Part shown: positions 18,066 through 26,431 of the stretch, piece by piece
Layout: each line of letters starts with the position of its first letter
Numbering within the stretch: position 1 is the first letter of the stretch
Program-made: the position numbers and the translations under genes
NCBI RefSeq assembly: GCF_000498575.2
Contig: NZ_AWSQ01000001.1
Coordinates: 849,914 to 913,913, forward strand
DNA length: 64,000 nt
Direction of reading: 5' to 3'
Origin: Pseudomonas taeanensis MS-3
Lineage (GTDB): Bacteria > Pseudomonadota > Gammaproteobacteria > Pseudomonadales > Pseudomonadaceae
The notes under the pieces: generated by a model
The model's input: the letters and a program-made list of their open reading frames with translations, nothing else
The model's database searches: none
What the model was told of the DNA's origin: nothing

Positions 18066-18521
18066 TCAAATCTTAAATACGATTGATAGAATCTCGTTCA
18101 GGATTTTTAGACGGTTTTTCAGCCATTTAGGTAAGAATTTTCCCAAAATGCTCTCAAGACTGTCCTTCCCTGTTTTTGCCGCAGAGGCAACATCCTGGTC
18201 ATGCTCATCGTTAACTTCTTGAATTGCATGGTGTTTTCTATGTTTGTCATGCTCCCCATCCGGTTCCATTATCTGAATATTGGCAATAATAAATTGCAGT
18301 TCACCGACCAAGGCCTCCTCAACTTCGGGATCCAATTGCGCAAATGCGTTCGCAATAGCGACTCTGGCGGAAGGGGACTTCAGCCGATCAATTACTTTGC
18401 GTGAGCTCTCCTGTAGCGTCCCTGACTCCTGAAGATGCCTTCCTTCTAACCTGGTAAAGCCGCGGGCGACCAAAGCCTCCACATGCTTGATAAAATTTAT
18501 GTACACATCTGCCGGATCCAT
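18066..18521 (-). CDS. Hypothetical protein, helical with charged region
   Basis: 151 residues starting at the ATG preceded by GAGGAGAACACATC (strong RBS), giving MDPADVYINFIKHVEAL. It contains a His/Asp/Glu-rich hydrophilic centre (DGEHDKHRKHH) and ends with an amphipathic basic helix (FLPKWLKNRLKILNEILS). No family was recognised and there is no signal peptide. The ORF could extend to 18578 but lacks a better start there. It is monocistronic, bounded by the palindromic repeats on its 3' side. Confidence 0.65.
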   Translation of the reverse strand: MDPADVYINFIKHVEALVARGFTRLEGRHLQESGTLQESSRKVIDRLKSPSARVAIANAFAQLDPEVEEALVGELQFIIANIQIMEPDGEHDKHRKHHAIQEVNDEHDQDVASAAKTGKDSLESILGKFLPKWLKNRLKILNEILSIVFKI

Positions 18522-18804
18522 GATGTGTTCTCCTCGTTGTGTGCAGACCCACGCTTCAAGGAATTGATGCGTGGGCAAGTCGGTGGGACTAAACTCTTAT
18601 GCAAAGTGTTATTGATTTTTTCTGGGCCCACAAAAGTATAGATATGATTCCACGGACGACAAGTACTCATGCTCAACGGTAGGTTCGATAGTTGCTCAGG
18701 TGGCGGTTGCACTCAGCTCCTGCAACCGCCCTGCCTATTCGTCACACGAAAGGTTTGCGGCATCAGCTCATTTAGCTATTCCGATAAATCCCATCACTCC
18801 GCAT

Positions 18805-19806
18805 TTAGAACGGGATGTCGAGGTCAAAGGTGTCATCAGACGGAGAGGGCGTTCCAGTGCTTTTGGGCAGGGCTAGATTGGTAACGGTGTAGAGGTTGAT
18901 AATGTCTTCTCGGTCCATGAACATAATCTGAGATCGCTTCGCTGCATCCAGTTTGTTTCCAATCCAGTTCCGCGCTTGCTTGGTGATCTCGCCTCCGGCC
19001 ACGATGAAAGCATGGTCAACAAGTACACGTCGGCTTAACTCAGAATCAAAGATTTCATGGCCGAGCATCATATGCACCTGGTTGTATATTTCCGCGATAT
19101 TTGCCGAGCCTGCTTTACTTACGCCCGAAGAATCTAACTTTCCCTTCTTGACTTGAATACCGAAGTAAATGACGTGAAGCGTGGGTAGGGTGTACTTCAT
19201 CCAGATGTCTTTGCCGTACTCAAGGGCCTTGTCCTTGTGGCCAGCTGCGGTGACGCGGTGGAACCCTAGCTGGCGGAATAGCGGCAGCAATACATCCTCG
19301 ATCAACTGGTCTTCCGAGCAACTATTGAGGTACGCGGTGAGTTGCTCCTTACGCACCAACTCTGCGGACGTCATAGGGCGGTGGGGGTTTGCGATCTGAG
19401 CTACCGTGTTCGTGGCTAGGTGACGTAGCTGCCCTATCATTAGCTCGTCATAAAATGCTTCCCAACCTTCGCGTGCAAGGACTGCATTGAGCTTAGAGAG
19501 TGCCTTTTCGCGTGTTGGGTCTCCTGGCTGAGTATCGGCGCGATCCAATAGCGCTCGGATGATTCGTATGAACGAATCCGGAGGAATCGTTGGACTTACC
19601 TGCGGCTGAGCCAGAACGTCGGTTAGGCGATCCGCCACCCATGACCAGCGAGTTGAACCGTCATGCACAAAATCCAAGTCGCAGTCCTCGAAAAACTCCG
19701 TCAGGTAGCTGCTTGACCTATACCGAAAATAGGTCACACCATCCGGTGCTGGGTCACCGCAAACCAAGTGCGCTAACTCTCTGAGGTTTCTGTTCTTCCA
19801 TTTCAT
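18805..19806 (-). CDS. Possible restriction-like (Mrr/PD-(D/E)XK) nuclease with an Abi-type N-terminal domain
   Basis: 333 residues from the ATG giving MKWKNRNLRELAHLVCGD. The N-terminal 80 residues, with FRYRSSSYLTEFFEDCDLDF and a tryptophan-rich stretch, resemble the N-terminal modules attached to abortive-infection proteins of the AbiJ group. The C-terminal half has LIEDVLLPLFRQLGF, then EYGKDIWM and FGIQVKKGK. These fit the Mrr-like nuclease pattern of E, then G-K/E-D, then Q-x-K. Together this suggests a single-protein defence nuclease. The identification is by motif only. The frame is open to 19956 but that extension has no RBS. A gap of 350 bp with a terminator follows on the right. 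Confidence 0.5.
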   Translation of the reverse strand: MKWKNRNLRELAHLVCGDPAPDGVTYFRYRSSSYLTEFFEDCDLDFVHDGSTRWSWVADRLTDVLAQPQVSPTIPPDSFIRIIRALLDRADTQPGDPTREKALSKLNAVLAREGWEAFYDELMIGQLRHLATNTVAQIANPHRPMTSAELVRKEQLTAYLNSCSEDQLIEDVLLPLFRQLGFHRVTAAGHKDKALEYGKDIWMKYTLPTLHVIYFGIQVKKGKLDSSGVSKAGSANIAEIYNQVHMMLGHEIFDSELSRRVLVDHAFIVAGGEITKQARNWIGNKLDAAKRSQIMFMDREDIINLYTVTNLALPKSTGTPSPSDDTFDLDIPF

Positions 19807-20194
19807 GGGTGAGGCTCGAAAGGCATGTGGCCCTATGCTAGCCAAGTCATCATTGGGCTGCCATAGCCCACGCGATCTCGGTGACCCACCGTTATGGGTC
19901 GTTAGCAGGCACGCATCAACGTCCGTTTCTGACCGATACCTACCGGTAACCACCATCCGCTACAAGTCGACTCCGGTCTATCACGAATGGCAGAAGTCAC
20001 CCAATGCAGACAAAGAACATCACGCTCCCGTAGTTTTCCCATAGCGAAAGGCTTACACGCATTGGCTGCGATATCCTCTGTTTAGGCTTCGCCATTGAAC
20101 CTAATCTATGCTCATCAACTGAAGTGCAGGACGCGCTCAGGATCACGGATGATCGACCATCGCCTAGGAGGCTGCTGACAGGATGTCGGAATGG

Positions 20195-20229
20195 TCTTGA
20201 AGAAACCCGCTTTGGCGGGTTTTTTGTTG
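20195..20229 (+). terminator. Rho-independent terminator
   Basis: AAACCCGC TTT GGCGGGTTTTTTGTTG on the + strand: a GC stem with a run of six T. No + strand gene ends directly before it in 19957-20190, which is otherwise empty, so the gene it served is lost. Confidence 0.7.
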
Positions 20230-20263
20230 TCTTCTCAAAAGACGCCAGTTGATTTTGGCGCCT

Positions 20264-20345
20264 CTTGGACTTCCACTTCTGGCCGTTTCCGCCGGTCGAA
20301 AGTGACTGGGTCAGGTCGCCTCCGGCCGATCAGAGTCGGTCGAGT
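20264..20345. repeat. Dispersed palindromic repeat, copy 6
   Basis: ACTTCTGGCCGTTTCCGCCG, GTCGAAAGTGAC, then CTCCGGCCGATCAGAGTCGG. The arms are diverged but recognisable; it overlaps the end of the SRAP gene. Confidence 0.5.
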
Positions 20346-21046
20346 GGTTCCCTGGAATCAAGGGGGGCAATCAGCGCTGCCCCGGTGTTTTTCACGTTAC
20401 CCACCGCCTTGTTGACCTGATACCACTCGAACGTCACGGACGGAAGGCCCAGCTCCCGCACGATTTGTTCGGCACGCTGCGAAGTTGTGTTCGGGTCTAT
20501 CCACTCTCGGGCCAAGTCCGCTGGTAGTACCACTGGCCGGCGATCATGGATATCCAGCATGCCGCCCTGGGCGTCGGCGGTGATGATCACGAACCCATCA
20601 TCCTCGCGAACATCGCTGCCGGCGTGGGGAAGCTGGCCAATGGCGGCGAAGAACATTGGCTCGCCGCTGCGTAGGCGAATGAAGTAGGGCTGCTTATGCT
20701 TCGGATCGGTCTCGTCCTTCACCCACTCAAACCAGCCGTCAGCTGCGACCAGCGCGCGGTGCGGCCATATCTGCTTGAAGAACTTGCCGCTCGCCACCGT
20801 CTCGACACGGGCGTTGATCGACGCCGGCATCTTTCCCTTCTTCGCCCAGTGCGGTGCCCACCCCCATCTCACGGCGGCGATCGTCAGGCCGCCTCCCTCC
20901 GCGTGCAGCAGTTGCACGTTGGTCTGTGGCGCCACGTTGTAGCGCTCGATCGGCAGGTTGTCGTAGCCGCCGATCACCTCCTGCTCGCTGTTCAGCTCGC
21001 GTAGGTAATCCGCCATCCCCTGATACTGGGCAAATCGTCCGCACAT
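20330..21046 (-). CDS. SRAP (SOS response-associated peptidase, YedK/HMCES) protein
   Basis: 238 residues starting at MCGRF, where Cys2 is the catalytic residue exposed after Met removal and forms the covalent bond with abasic sites in single-stranded DNA. The family motifs are present: RYNVAPQT, INARVETV, RALVAADGWFEW and the histidine in MLDIHDRRPVVL. It shields abasic DNA during replication. The gene is divergent from umuD, and the LexA site at 21107-21122 lies between them, so both are expected to be SOS induced. The extended N-terminus (to 21127) is not needed and would bury Cys2. Confidence 0.9.
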   Translation of the reverse strand: MCGRFAQYQGMADYLRELNSEQEVIGGYDNLPIERYNVAPQTNVQLLHAEGGGLTIAAVRWGWAPHWAKKGKMPASINARVETVASGKFFKQIWPHRALVAADGWFEWVKDETDPKHKQPYFIRLRSGEPMFFAAIGQLPHAGSDVREDDGFVIITADAQGGMLDIHDRRPVVLPADLAREWIDPNTTSQRAEQIVRELGLPSVTFEWYQVNKAVGNVKNTGAALIAPLDSREPLDRL

Positions 21047-21106
21047 GACCGTCCGCTCGTCATCGCCTTGATCAATTTGATTGTAGATTGGTTGGTTTGA
21101 ATTGTA

Positions 21107-21122
21107 CTGTATGTACATACAG
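21107..21122. promoter_or_regulatory. LexA (SOS) box shared by the SRAP gene and umuDC
   Basis: CTGTATGTACATACAG is a perfect palindrome matching the LexA consensus CTGT-N8-ACAG. It is 61 bp upstream of the SRAP start and 19 bp upstream of the umuD ATG, so it can control both directions. Confidence 0.9.
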
Positions 21123-21140
21123 TGCAATTACAGGTGCACC

Positions 21141-21572
21141 ATGTCCTGCACGATTCTCGGGCCACTGAGCAGCAGCTCCGTGACCCTGCCTTTCTATTCC
21201 TTCCGCGTCCCGGCCGGGTTCCCCTCTCCGGCGCAGGATCACATCGAAGCCGAGATATCCCTCGACGAGCTGCTCGACCTCCGCGCGCCGCATATGTACC
21301 TGGTGCGCATCATCGGCGACAGCATGATCGACGCGGGGCTGTTCGATGGCGACCTGGCAATCGTCAATAAAGCGCTAGAGGGGCGGCCTGGACTAATCGT
21401 CATCGCCGCGCTCAACGGCGATACCTTGGTCAAGCGCTTGGCCAAGGAAGGCGAACAGATCATTCTGCGGCCCGAGAACGAGGCCTACGCGCCGCGCTAC
21501 GTACTCGAAGGGGATGAGCTACTGATCTGGGGCGTGGTCACTCACAGCGTGCACTGCCATGCCCCAGGCTGA
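21141..21572 (+). CDS. umuD: UmuD/RulA-type self-cleaving polymerase V subunit
   Basis: 143 residues beginning [10 protein letters not shown]. The protein has the S24 peptidase layout. A cleavage site Ala25-Gly26 lies in [11 protein letters not shown]. The catalytic Ser61 is in GDSMIDAG and Lys98 in DTLVKRL. Activated RecA would trigger self-cleavage to UmuD', which then joins UmuC to form polymerase V for error-prone bypass. It overlaps umuC by 14 bp, which implies coupled translation. The LexA box lies 19 bp upstream. The start was set at the ATG after the LexA site because the ATG at 21102 lies upstream of the operator. Confidence 0.9.
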   Translation: MSCTILGPLSSSSVTLPFYSFRVPAGFPSPAQDHIEAEISLDELLDLRAPHMYLVRIIGDSMIDAGLFDGDLAIVNKALEGRPGLIVIAALNGDTLVKRLAKEGEQIILRPENEAYAPRYVLEGDELLIWGVVTHSVHCHAPG

Positions 21573-22836
21573 GTCGGCAATTGCCCTGATCGACTGCAAC
21601 TCGTTCTACGCCAGTTGCGAGCGGGTCTTCCGCCCGGATCTGCTGCGTACACCTATTGTCGTGCTGTCGAACAACGACGGCTGCGTGATCGCCCGCTCGG
21701 CCGAGGCCAAGGCGCTGGGCATCAAGATGGGCGAGCCGTATTTTCAGATCAGACTAAAACTTCGGCAGCACGGCATTTTGGCGTTCTCCAGCAACTACGC
21801 GCTTTACGGCGATATGAGTCAGCGGGTGATGACCATCCTCGAGGGGATGGTTCCGGTGCTGGAGGTGTACAGCATCGATGAAGCGTTTGCCGACCTGACT
21901 GGTATGCCCGGTAGCCTGGAGACGCTTGGGCGGGAGATGCGTGCACGGGTGCTGCGCTGCACTGGTATCCCGGTGGGGGTGGGCATTGCCCAGACCAAAA
22001 CCTTGGCTAAGCTGGCCAATCGTGCGTCGAAGCTATGGCAGCGGCAGACCGGTGGGGTCGTGGATATCCGCCAGCCCGAAAAACGCGACAAGCTGCTGAA
22101 GGTGATGGATGTCAGCGAGGTCTGGGGAATCGGCCGGCAGATGATCGCCCACCTGGCCGACATGAACATTCGTACGGCCTGGGATCTTGCCCAGGCCGAC
22201 GCCTGGACACTGCGCAGCAAGTTCTCGGTGGTGGTGGAGAAGACGGCCCGTGAGCTGCGCGGTACACCTTGCCTGGTGATCGAGGAGCAAGTACCACCGC
22301 GGCAAGAGATCTGTTGCAGCCGGATGTTCGGCAAACGCTTGCATGAGCTGCCGCCAATCCGCGAAGCGGTGGCCACCTACGCGGCGCGGGCTTGTGAAAA
22401 GCTCCGCGCGCAGCACTCCCTGTGCAAGAAGTTGCGGGTCAGCATCCGCACCGGCATGTTCAATCCGGACGAGCCGAAGTTCGCCAAGGGCATTCTCTGT
22501 GAATTGCCCTATCCGACCGACGATACCCGGCTAGTAACCAAGGCCGCCTTGCAGGGGCTGGAACTGATCTATCGGGCCGGCTTTGCATTCAGCAAGGCAG
22601 AGATACTTTTGCTCGACCTGCGTCAGCGTGGCGAGTTCACCGACGACCTATTCGTCGCGACACCGCCAGCGACTGCCGATCGGGTGATGGGCGTGATGGA
22701 TGCGATCAATGCGCGATGGGGGCGGGGAACGATGCGGCCTGCAAGGGTGCCGGCGAATCCGGACTGGGGCATGCGGCGAGAGATGATGAGCCCGAGCTAT
22801 ACGACGCGGATTGATCAGTTATGGACGGTAACGTAA
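21559..22836 (+). CDS. umuC: UmuC/RulB-type Y-family DNA polymerase subunit
   Basis: 425 residues, the usual length. Y-family motifs are intact: [20 protein letters not shown] with the metal aspartate, [13 protein letters not shown], and [12 protein letters not shown] with the Asp-Glu pair. The little finger and DUF4113-type C-terminus ([14 protein letters not shown]) complete it. It copies damaged DNA with UmuD'. Such rulAB pairs are common on Pseudomonas mobile elements and raise mutation and UV survival. Here the gene is intact, in contrast with the destroyed imuB/dnaE2 at 40-43.9 kb. Confidence 0.92.
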   Translation: MPQAESAIALIDCNSFYASCERVFRPDLLRTPIVVLSNNDGCVIARSAEAKALGIKMGEPYFQIRLKLRQHGILAFSSNYALYGDMSQRVMTILEGMVPVLEVYSIDEAFADLTGMPGSLETLGREMRARVLRCTGIPVGVGIAQTKTLAKLANRASKLWQRQTGGVVDIRQPEKRDKLLKVMDVSEVWGIGRQMIAHLADMNIRTAWDLAQADAWTLRSKFSVVVEKTARELRGTPCLVIEEQVPPRQEICCSRMFGKRLHELPPIREAVATYAARACEKLRAQHSLCKKLRVSIRTGMFNPDEPKFAKGILCELPYPTDDTRLVTKAALQGLELIYRAGFAFSKAEILLLDLRQRGEFTDDLFVATPPATADRVMGVMDAINARWGRGTMRPARVPANPDWGMRREMMSPSYTTRIDQLWTVT

Positions 22837-22976
22837 GCGTTTGAGGCGGCCTACCCTGGAAGATACAGGTACCGGCCAAGAGCTGCCCGAGTGCGAACTG
22901 ACTCGCTCTCATTATTCAGGTGTTCATTGCCCCAGAGCAATTAGCGAGACTGGACTGACTGGCGCCTGTTGCGGCT

Positions 22977-23249
22977 CTATGATGAAACTTGCCTGATATC
23001 CAATATGACCCAGACCTCATACCCTTTCTCCCGAGCTGCTTTCTCTGCCTCAAGTTGGGCAGCGAGTGTACTGATGGAACGAGAGCGGTGCTCGAAGCGG
23101 AATGGCGATCCACCGTTCTTACGCACGCTCAATTCAACGAGTGTGAAGGTGGAGTGCTGTTTGGTTATTGGCTGCTTCGATTTCGAAGGAGCGGGATCAA
23201 GACCGAGTGCGCGCCGCATCTCGACTTCAGTGAGGTTTGTGTCAGTCAA
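22977..23249 (-). CDS. Small protein of a repeated family (intact copy)
   Basis: 90 residues: MTDTNLTEVEMRRALGLD, then STFTLVELSVRKNGG, RFEHRSRSISTLAAQLEAEK and the end GYEVWVILDIRQVSS. It is about 65-70 percent alike, by eye, to the product at 43997-44269 and to the broken gene at 351-608. The basic central helix and conserved GYEVWV(I/V)LDIRQ end suggest a folded soluble protein. It converges on umuC; the copy at 44 kb lies beside imuB. I do not recognise the family and assign no function. Confidence 0.75.
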   Translation of the reverse strand: MTDTNLTEVEMRRALGLDPAPSKSKQPITKQHSTFTLVELSVRKNGGSPFRFEHRSRSISTLAAQLEAEKAAREKGYEVWVILDIRQVSS

Positions 23250-23811
23250 GCTAGATCCTTAGACGATTGCGGGTGACGCCATTGTAGCGAGGAGTCGTGC
23301 TGTTATGCTCAACACATCGCTGGGTACCTCCACTGTATTTTGATCGATTTAAAGCTCTTTGTGGTTGAACCCTGCCTGTAGTGATCATTGCGGCCCGGCC
23401 AGCCGCGACAGACAGAGGTCGGCCAATAGCGGTCATCAAGTGCCTACAAGACCAGTGGCAATTCACTGATTCAGAGAAATCGAACCCTCTGTTTCTGCCT
23501 GCATTATCATGCTAAGCCTTGCTATTCCTTGGGTCTAGCTAGCACACACCTCTTCGCTCCGCTTTTATTCGCTGTGATTTCGACATTTTCTCAACACGTC
23601 AACTAGACAGCCTTGAGGCCGATCAGTAGCGTCTAGCCATTACGATGCCTGGGCTGGCTTGGTACGTGTGGCCTTTCATGTCGCTTTTTCACCTTGCCTA
23701 GTCGCGTTTGCCATTTTCGCGTCTATGCAAATCAAGGGTTTACTGCATGACAACGGACCTTATCAGACATCTCAGGGTGTGTTATGCGACAGTAATGTCG
23801 CCTAATTAATA
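23250..23811. other. Gap with palindromic repeat and degenerate attC-like end
   Basis: At about 23390-23455 a palindromic repeat (CCGGCCAGCCGCGACAG, AGAGGTCGGCCAATAGCGGT) is followed by ATCAAGTGCCTACA, the same flank as in other copies. Near 23744-23789 TGCATGACAACGG and GTGTGTTATGCG are weakly complementary, as in the distal part of an attC. No gene was seen. Confidence 0.45.
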
Positions 23812-24242
23812 GTTAGAGGTTGCACGGATGCATGCGCTAAAATTTATAAAATGGGTACTTATTTCTATAGGAGCCACTTTCCTAGTACTTTTATCTTTAC
23901 TGGTATTTGCTTATTGGTATGCAAGCTCTGGGGTTTTCAGCTCTGAAGCTTTTGAAAAAACAAAATGGCACGCAGCAATATCCGACGAACAATCTGCCAC
24001 TTGCTACCGTGGAGGAATGGCTAACGACATACAAGGCTTGTTATCAAACAAAATGACTGAAAATGATGTAGCTGTTTTGCTTGGCGAGCCAAGTGAACAG
24101 TTTACGAAACAAGAATATCAATATTCACTTGGCATGTGCAGCGGCTTGGGAATTGATTACGACTATTTGCAGATCTACTTCGATGAGCAAGGCCATTTTT
24201 ATCAAGCAAAGATTACTCGACATTGAGCAAGCAACCTCTAAC
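23812..24242 (+). other. Integron-type gene cassette 1 (boundaries)
   Basis: The cassette starts at GTTAGAG (23812-23818). Its own attC begins with CTCTAAC (24236-24242), the exact complement, as required of the R'/R'' core sites of one integron cassette. It carries the gene at 23828-24226. No integron integrase is in the window, so this is a cassette cluster lacking intI. Confidence 0.65.
23828..24226 (+). CDS. Membrane-anchored protein with a BamE/SmpA-like domain (cassette gene)
   Basis: 132 residues. Residues 8-30 (KWVLISIGATFLVLLSLLVFAYWYA) form one membrane anchor. The periplasmic part, MANDIQGLLSNKMTENDVAVLLGEPSE then YSLGMCSGLGIDYDYLQIYFDEQGHF, has the motif order of the BamE/SmpA fold (helix, LLG.P, then strands). 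It starts 10 bp after the cassette core site, as is usual for integron cassettes, and its codon use is AT-richer than the flanks. Function unknown; it may be an envelope protein. It is not recognisable as a resistance gene. Confidence 0.7.
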   Translation: MHALKFIKWVLISIGATFLVLLSLLVFAYWYASSGVFSSEAFEKTKWHAAISDEQSATCYRGGMANDIQGLLSNKMTENDVAVLLGEPSEQFTKQEYQYSLGMCSGLGIDYDYLQIYFDEQGHFYQAKITRH

Positions 24243-24250
24243 AATGGCAT

Positions 24251-25155
24251 ATGGACTCTCCCCACAAGCAGTGAGTAACGCTTTTCTAGCTCTGCCGTCA
24301 GTGCGGTTGCATTCGTATATCCGGCCTGTGTTGGGCGTTACCGCCCTGGCCACTCTGTAGTTCGCGCAACGGGGGCCAAGCGTTCAATCGATCACCAGGA
24401 TCAAACTTGTTATCGGCCTTGTTCCGTCGCAGGACTCGCCTGTTCCGACAGTGCTCTTCGTCTCACCACAACCACGTGAAAACTACTTTCTGCTTACCCT
24501 GCCCGCTACGCGGGCGCTGGGCTTTGCCAGTTGCCGCTGAAGCGCCGCTCATGGCACCACACCGCCCAGCAGATTCGCACCAGTTTGTTGGCCAAGGCCA
24601 CCGCCGCCTTGTTGTGACCGATGCGCGCCGCCGTTTGCGTGGCCCAGCGCTGTAGTGCGGTCATGCGTTCGGGTGTGTTGGTTTGGCAGCGTTGGGCCGC
24701 CAATAAGGCGGAGCGGGCGCCGTGGATCAGCAAGGTGCGCAGGTAGACGTTGCCTTGCCGGCTGATGTGCCCCAGTTTGCGGCTGTTGCCGCTACTAAAT
24801 TTGCGCGGGGTCATGCCCAGCCAGGCACTCAGTTGCCGGCCATTGGCAAAGCGCTCGGGTTGGCCTACAGCGGCCTTGAAGGCACTGGCCGTCAACACGC
24901 CAATGCCGCTGACTTCGTGCGCCGTGCCGCAAGCCTCCATGACCCACTCGACCGGCTCGCCCTGCTCCTGTATATATCGCCGGAACGCCTCACGATTCAG
25001 CCGCCTGCGCTGACTCACCTGACCGACACGGACACTCTCGGCAACCTGGTAAACGGACTTGGCCAAATCAACTGCAATACGCTTGTGCATAGCAACTCTC
25101 CCAGCGATCACCCGAACGACTCGGTATCGGCAAGTGTGGTGCAAGGAGAGTCCAT
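24251..25155 (-). mobile_element. IS110-family (IS1111 attC-type) element, internally deleted copy
   Basis: Ends are ATGGACTCTCC and GGAGAGTCCAT, inverted and close to the tips, and no target duplication is seen, which suits the IS1111 group. The element is 905 bp, against 1367 bp for its sister at 26177-27543; the missing 462 bp lie wholly inside the transposase gene. It is inserted inside an attC site. The non-coding end at 24251-24505 is retained. Confidence 0.8.
24506..25090 (-). pseudogene. IS110-type transposase with a 154-codon in-frame deletion
   Basis: The remaining 194 residues start MHKRIAVDLAKSVYQVAESV (DEDD-type N-terminal aspartate) and jump from CGTAH to EVSGIGVLTASAFKAAVGQ, so the middle of the protein, including the remaining DEDD acidic residues and coiled coil, is gone. 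The C-terminal Tnp_20 part with the serine region (NGRQLSAWLGMTPR) is present. The deletion is exactly in frame (154 codons), but the product should be inactive. Transposition in trans by the intact copy is possible. Confidence 0.8.
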
Positions 25156-25220
25156 TACAGCATTCAAACCGTTCGCTCCGCTCACTGGGACGGGCTAAAG
25201 CCCGCCCCTTAGCTTAATCG

Positions 25221-26167
25221 TTATGCCTAGGCAGGCTGCCCCATCAGGGATAAACACATGAAAAAACTACCAGTCTGCGACTCACTCTTTGATGAAAAGA
25301 AGGAACTGAACACATGGCAATTTTGCGCGCCAGTCTTTATTGCGAGCACATTTTTTGGGACGCTAATTTGCAGGGACAGCGACCTAGTATTTAAAGAGTT
25401 CAGCGAAAGCTCAGTACGAAGTGGAACACTGACCTTCGTCTCATATAAAGGCCAGTGTTTTGCAATCACATGCAAGCATGTGGCCGATGCCTTAGAGAAT
25501 AAGCAAGCCGAGTGGAAAAATGAGCAGTGCGAGAAGTATCAAAACGAGCCTGCCATTGATGGATACCAATTTTTCACACCAATCGAGAACAGCCAGTATC
25601 ATTTCAACTACAAATTAACGCCAGCTCCAGCCAACGAGGATGGAACTCAACCAGATATTGCTATAGCCAGAGTAAACCATCATTCAATAACTAGATTGGG
25701 GCGAAAACCAATAATTCTAACAAAGAAGGAATCATTGCCAGGAACTGGAATCGCATCAGGATATCCGGAAGAGCAACGGGCAATTCGCCAGGGCAACAAT
25801 GTAAATACGTTCGCTCCCAAATTCACGGCCTGCATAGCAACTTTGCAGGTAACGGGGAAAGGTGAAATTCTAGTCCAAGATACTATCGCAGATCATAAAG
25901 GATTGGATGTGTTATCCGGCATGAGCGGAGGCCCGATTATCTGGTCAAATGGTACGAAATTTGGTTTGGCCGGAATTGTACGGGAAGGACTTGATATACA
26001 GCCGAAGCATGGGCAACTAATGGTTGAAAATGGAATCTGGATTCATGGCGAAAGGATCACCCCCGAGCTATTTGATAGATGGTTGAATGCAGTACCTGCA
26101 CTCATAGAATTAAAAGATGAAACGAAATCCTTATACATCCCCACGGGGATGCGCTCTTTGGCATAAC
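25221..26167 (+). other. Integron-type gene cassette 2 (boundaries)
   Basis: It begins with GTTATGC (core at 25220-25226), and its attC begins GCATAAC at 26161-26167, the exact complement. It carries the protease gene at 25258-26166. Confidence 0.65.
25258..26166 (+). CDS. Trypsin-like serine protease encoded on an integron cassette
   Basis: 302 residues without a signal peptide, so cytoplasmic. The chymotrypsin-like triad can be read: His in FAITCKHVADAL (about 75), Asp in GTQPDIAIARV (about 136) and Ser in LSGMSGGPIIW (about 223), with the oxyanion G-x-S-G-G. The start lies 32 bp after the cassette core site. AT-rich composition suits a cassette. Trypsin-like domains are effectors in several defence systems, and a second example is fused to the reverse transcriptase at 1704. 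No partner gene is present on this cassette, so its role is unknown. Confidence 0.75.
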   Translation: MKKLPVCDSLFDEKKELNTWQFCAPVFIASTFFGTLICRDSDLVFKEFSESSVRSGTLTFVSYKGQCFAITCKHVADALENKQAEWKNEQCEKYQNEPAIDGYQFFTPIENSQYHFNYKLTPAPANEDGTQPDIAIARVNHHSITRLGRKPIILTKKESLPGTGIASGYPEEQRAIRQGNNVNTFAPKFTACIATLQVTGKGEILVQDTIADHKGLDVLSGMSGGPIIWSNGTKFGLAGIVREGLDIQPKHGQLMVENGIWIHGERITPELFDRWLNAVPALIELKDETKSLYIPTGMRSLA

Positions 26168-26176
26168 AAGTCATAT

Positions 26177-26431
26177 ATGGACTCTCCCCGCAAGCAGTGA
26201 GTAACGCTTTTCCAGCCCTGCCGTCAGTGCGGTTGCATTCGTATATCCGGCCTGTGCAGGGCGTTACCACCCTGGCCACTCTGTAGTTCGCGCAACGGGG
26301 GCCAAGCGTTCAATCGATCACCAGGATCAAACTTGTTATCGGCCTTGTTCCGTCGCAGGACTCGCCTGTTCCGACAGTGCTCTTCGTCTCACCACAACCA
26401 CGTGATAACTACTTTCTGCTTACCCTGCCCG
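26177..26431 (-). ncRNA. Candidate seekRNA/bridge RNA region of the IS1111 element
   Basis: IS1111-group elements encode a target-choosing RNA in the non-coding end downstream of the transposase. Here that end is 255 bp and is kept in the truncated sister (24251-24505). GCCCTGC (26215-26221) pairs with GCAGGGC (26256-26262). The differences between the copies are concentrated in these two arms. RNA boundaries were not determined. Confidence 0.4.

Larger units (their letters stand above)
24236..25226 (+). other. attC recombination site 1, split by an IS1111-type element
   Basis: Left half: CTCTAACAATGGCAT (24236-24250). Right half: from 25156, with GGGACGGGCTAAAGCCCGCC hairpin arms, ending AATCGTTATGCC (core GTTATGC at 25220-25226). 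Removing the insertion restores an attC of about 85 bp with an inner stem, as is typical for Pseudomonas chromosomal integron cassettes. Confidence 0.7.
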
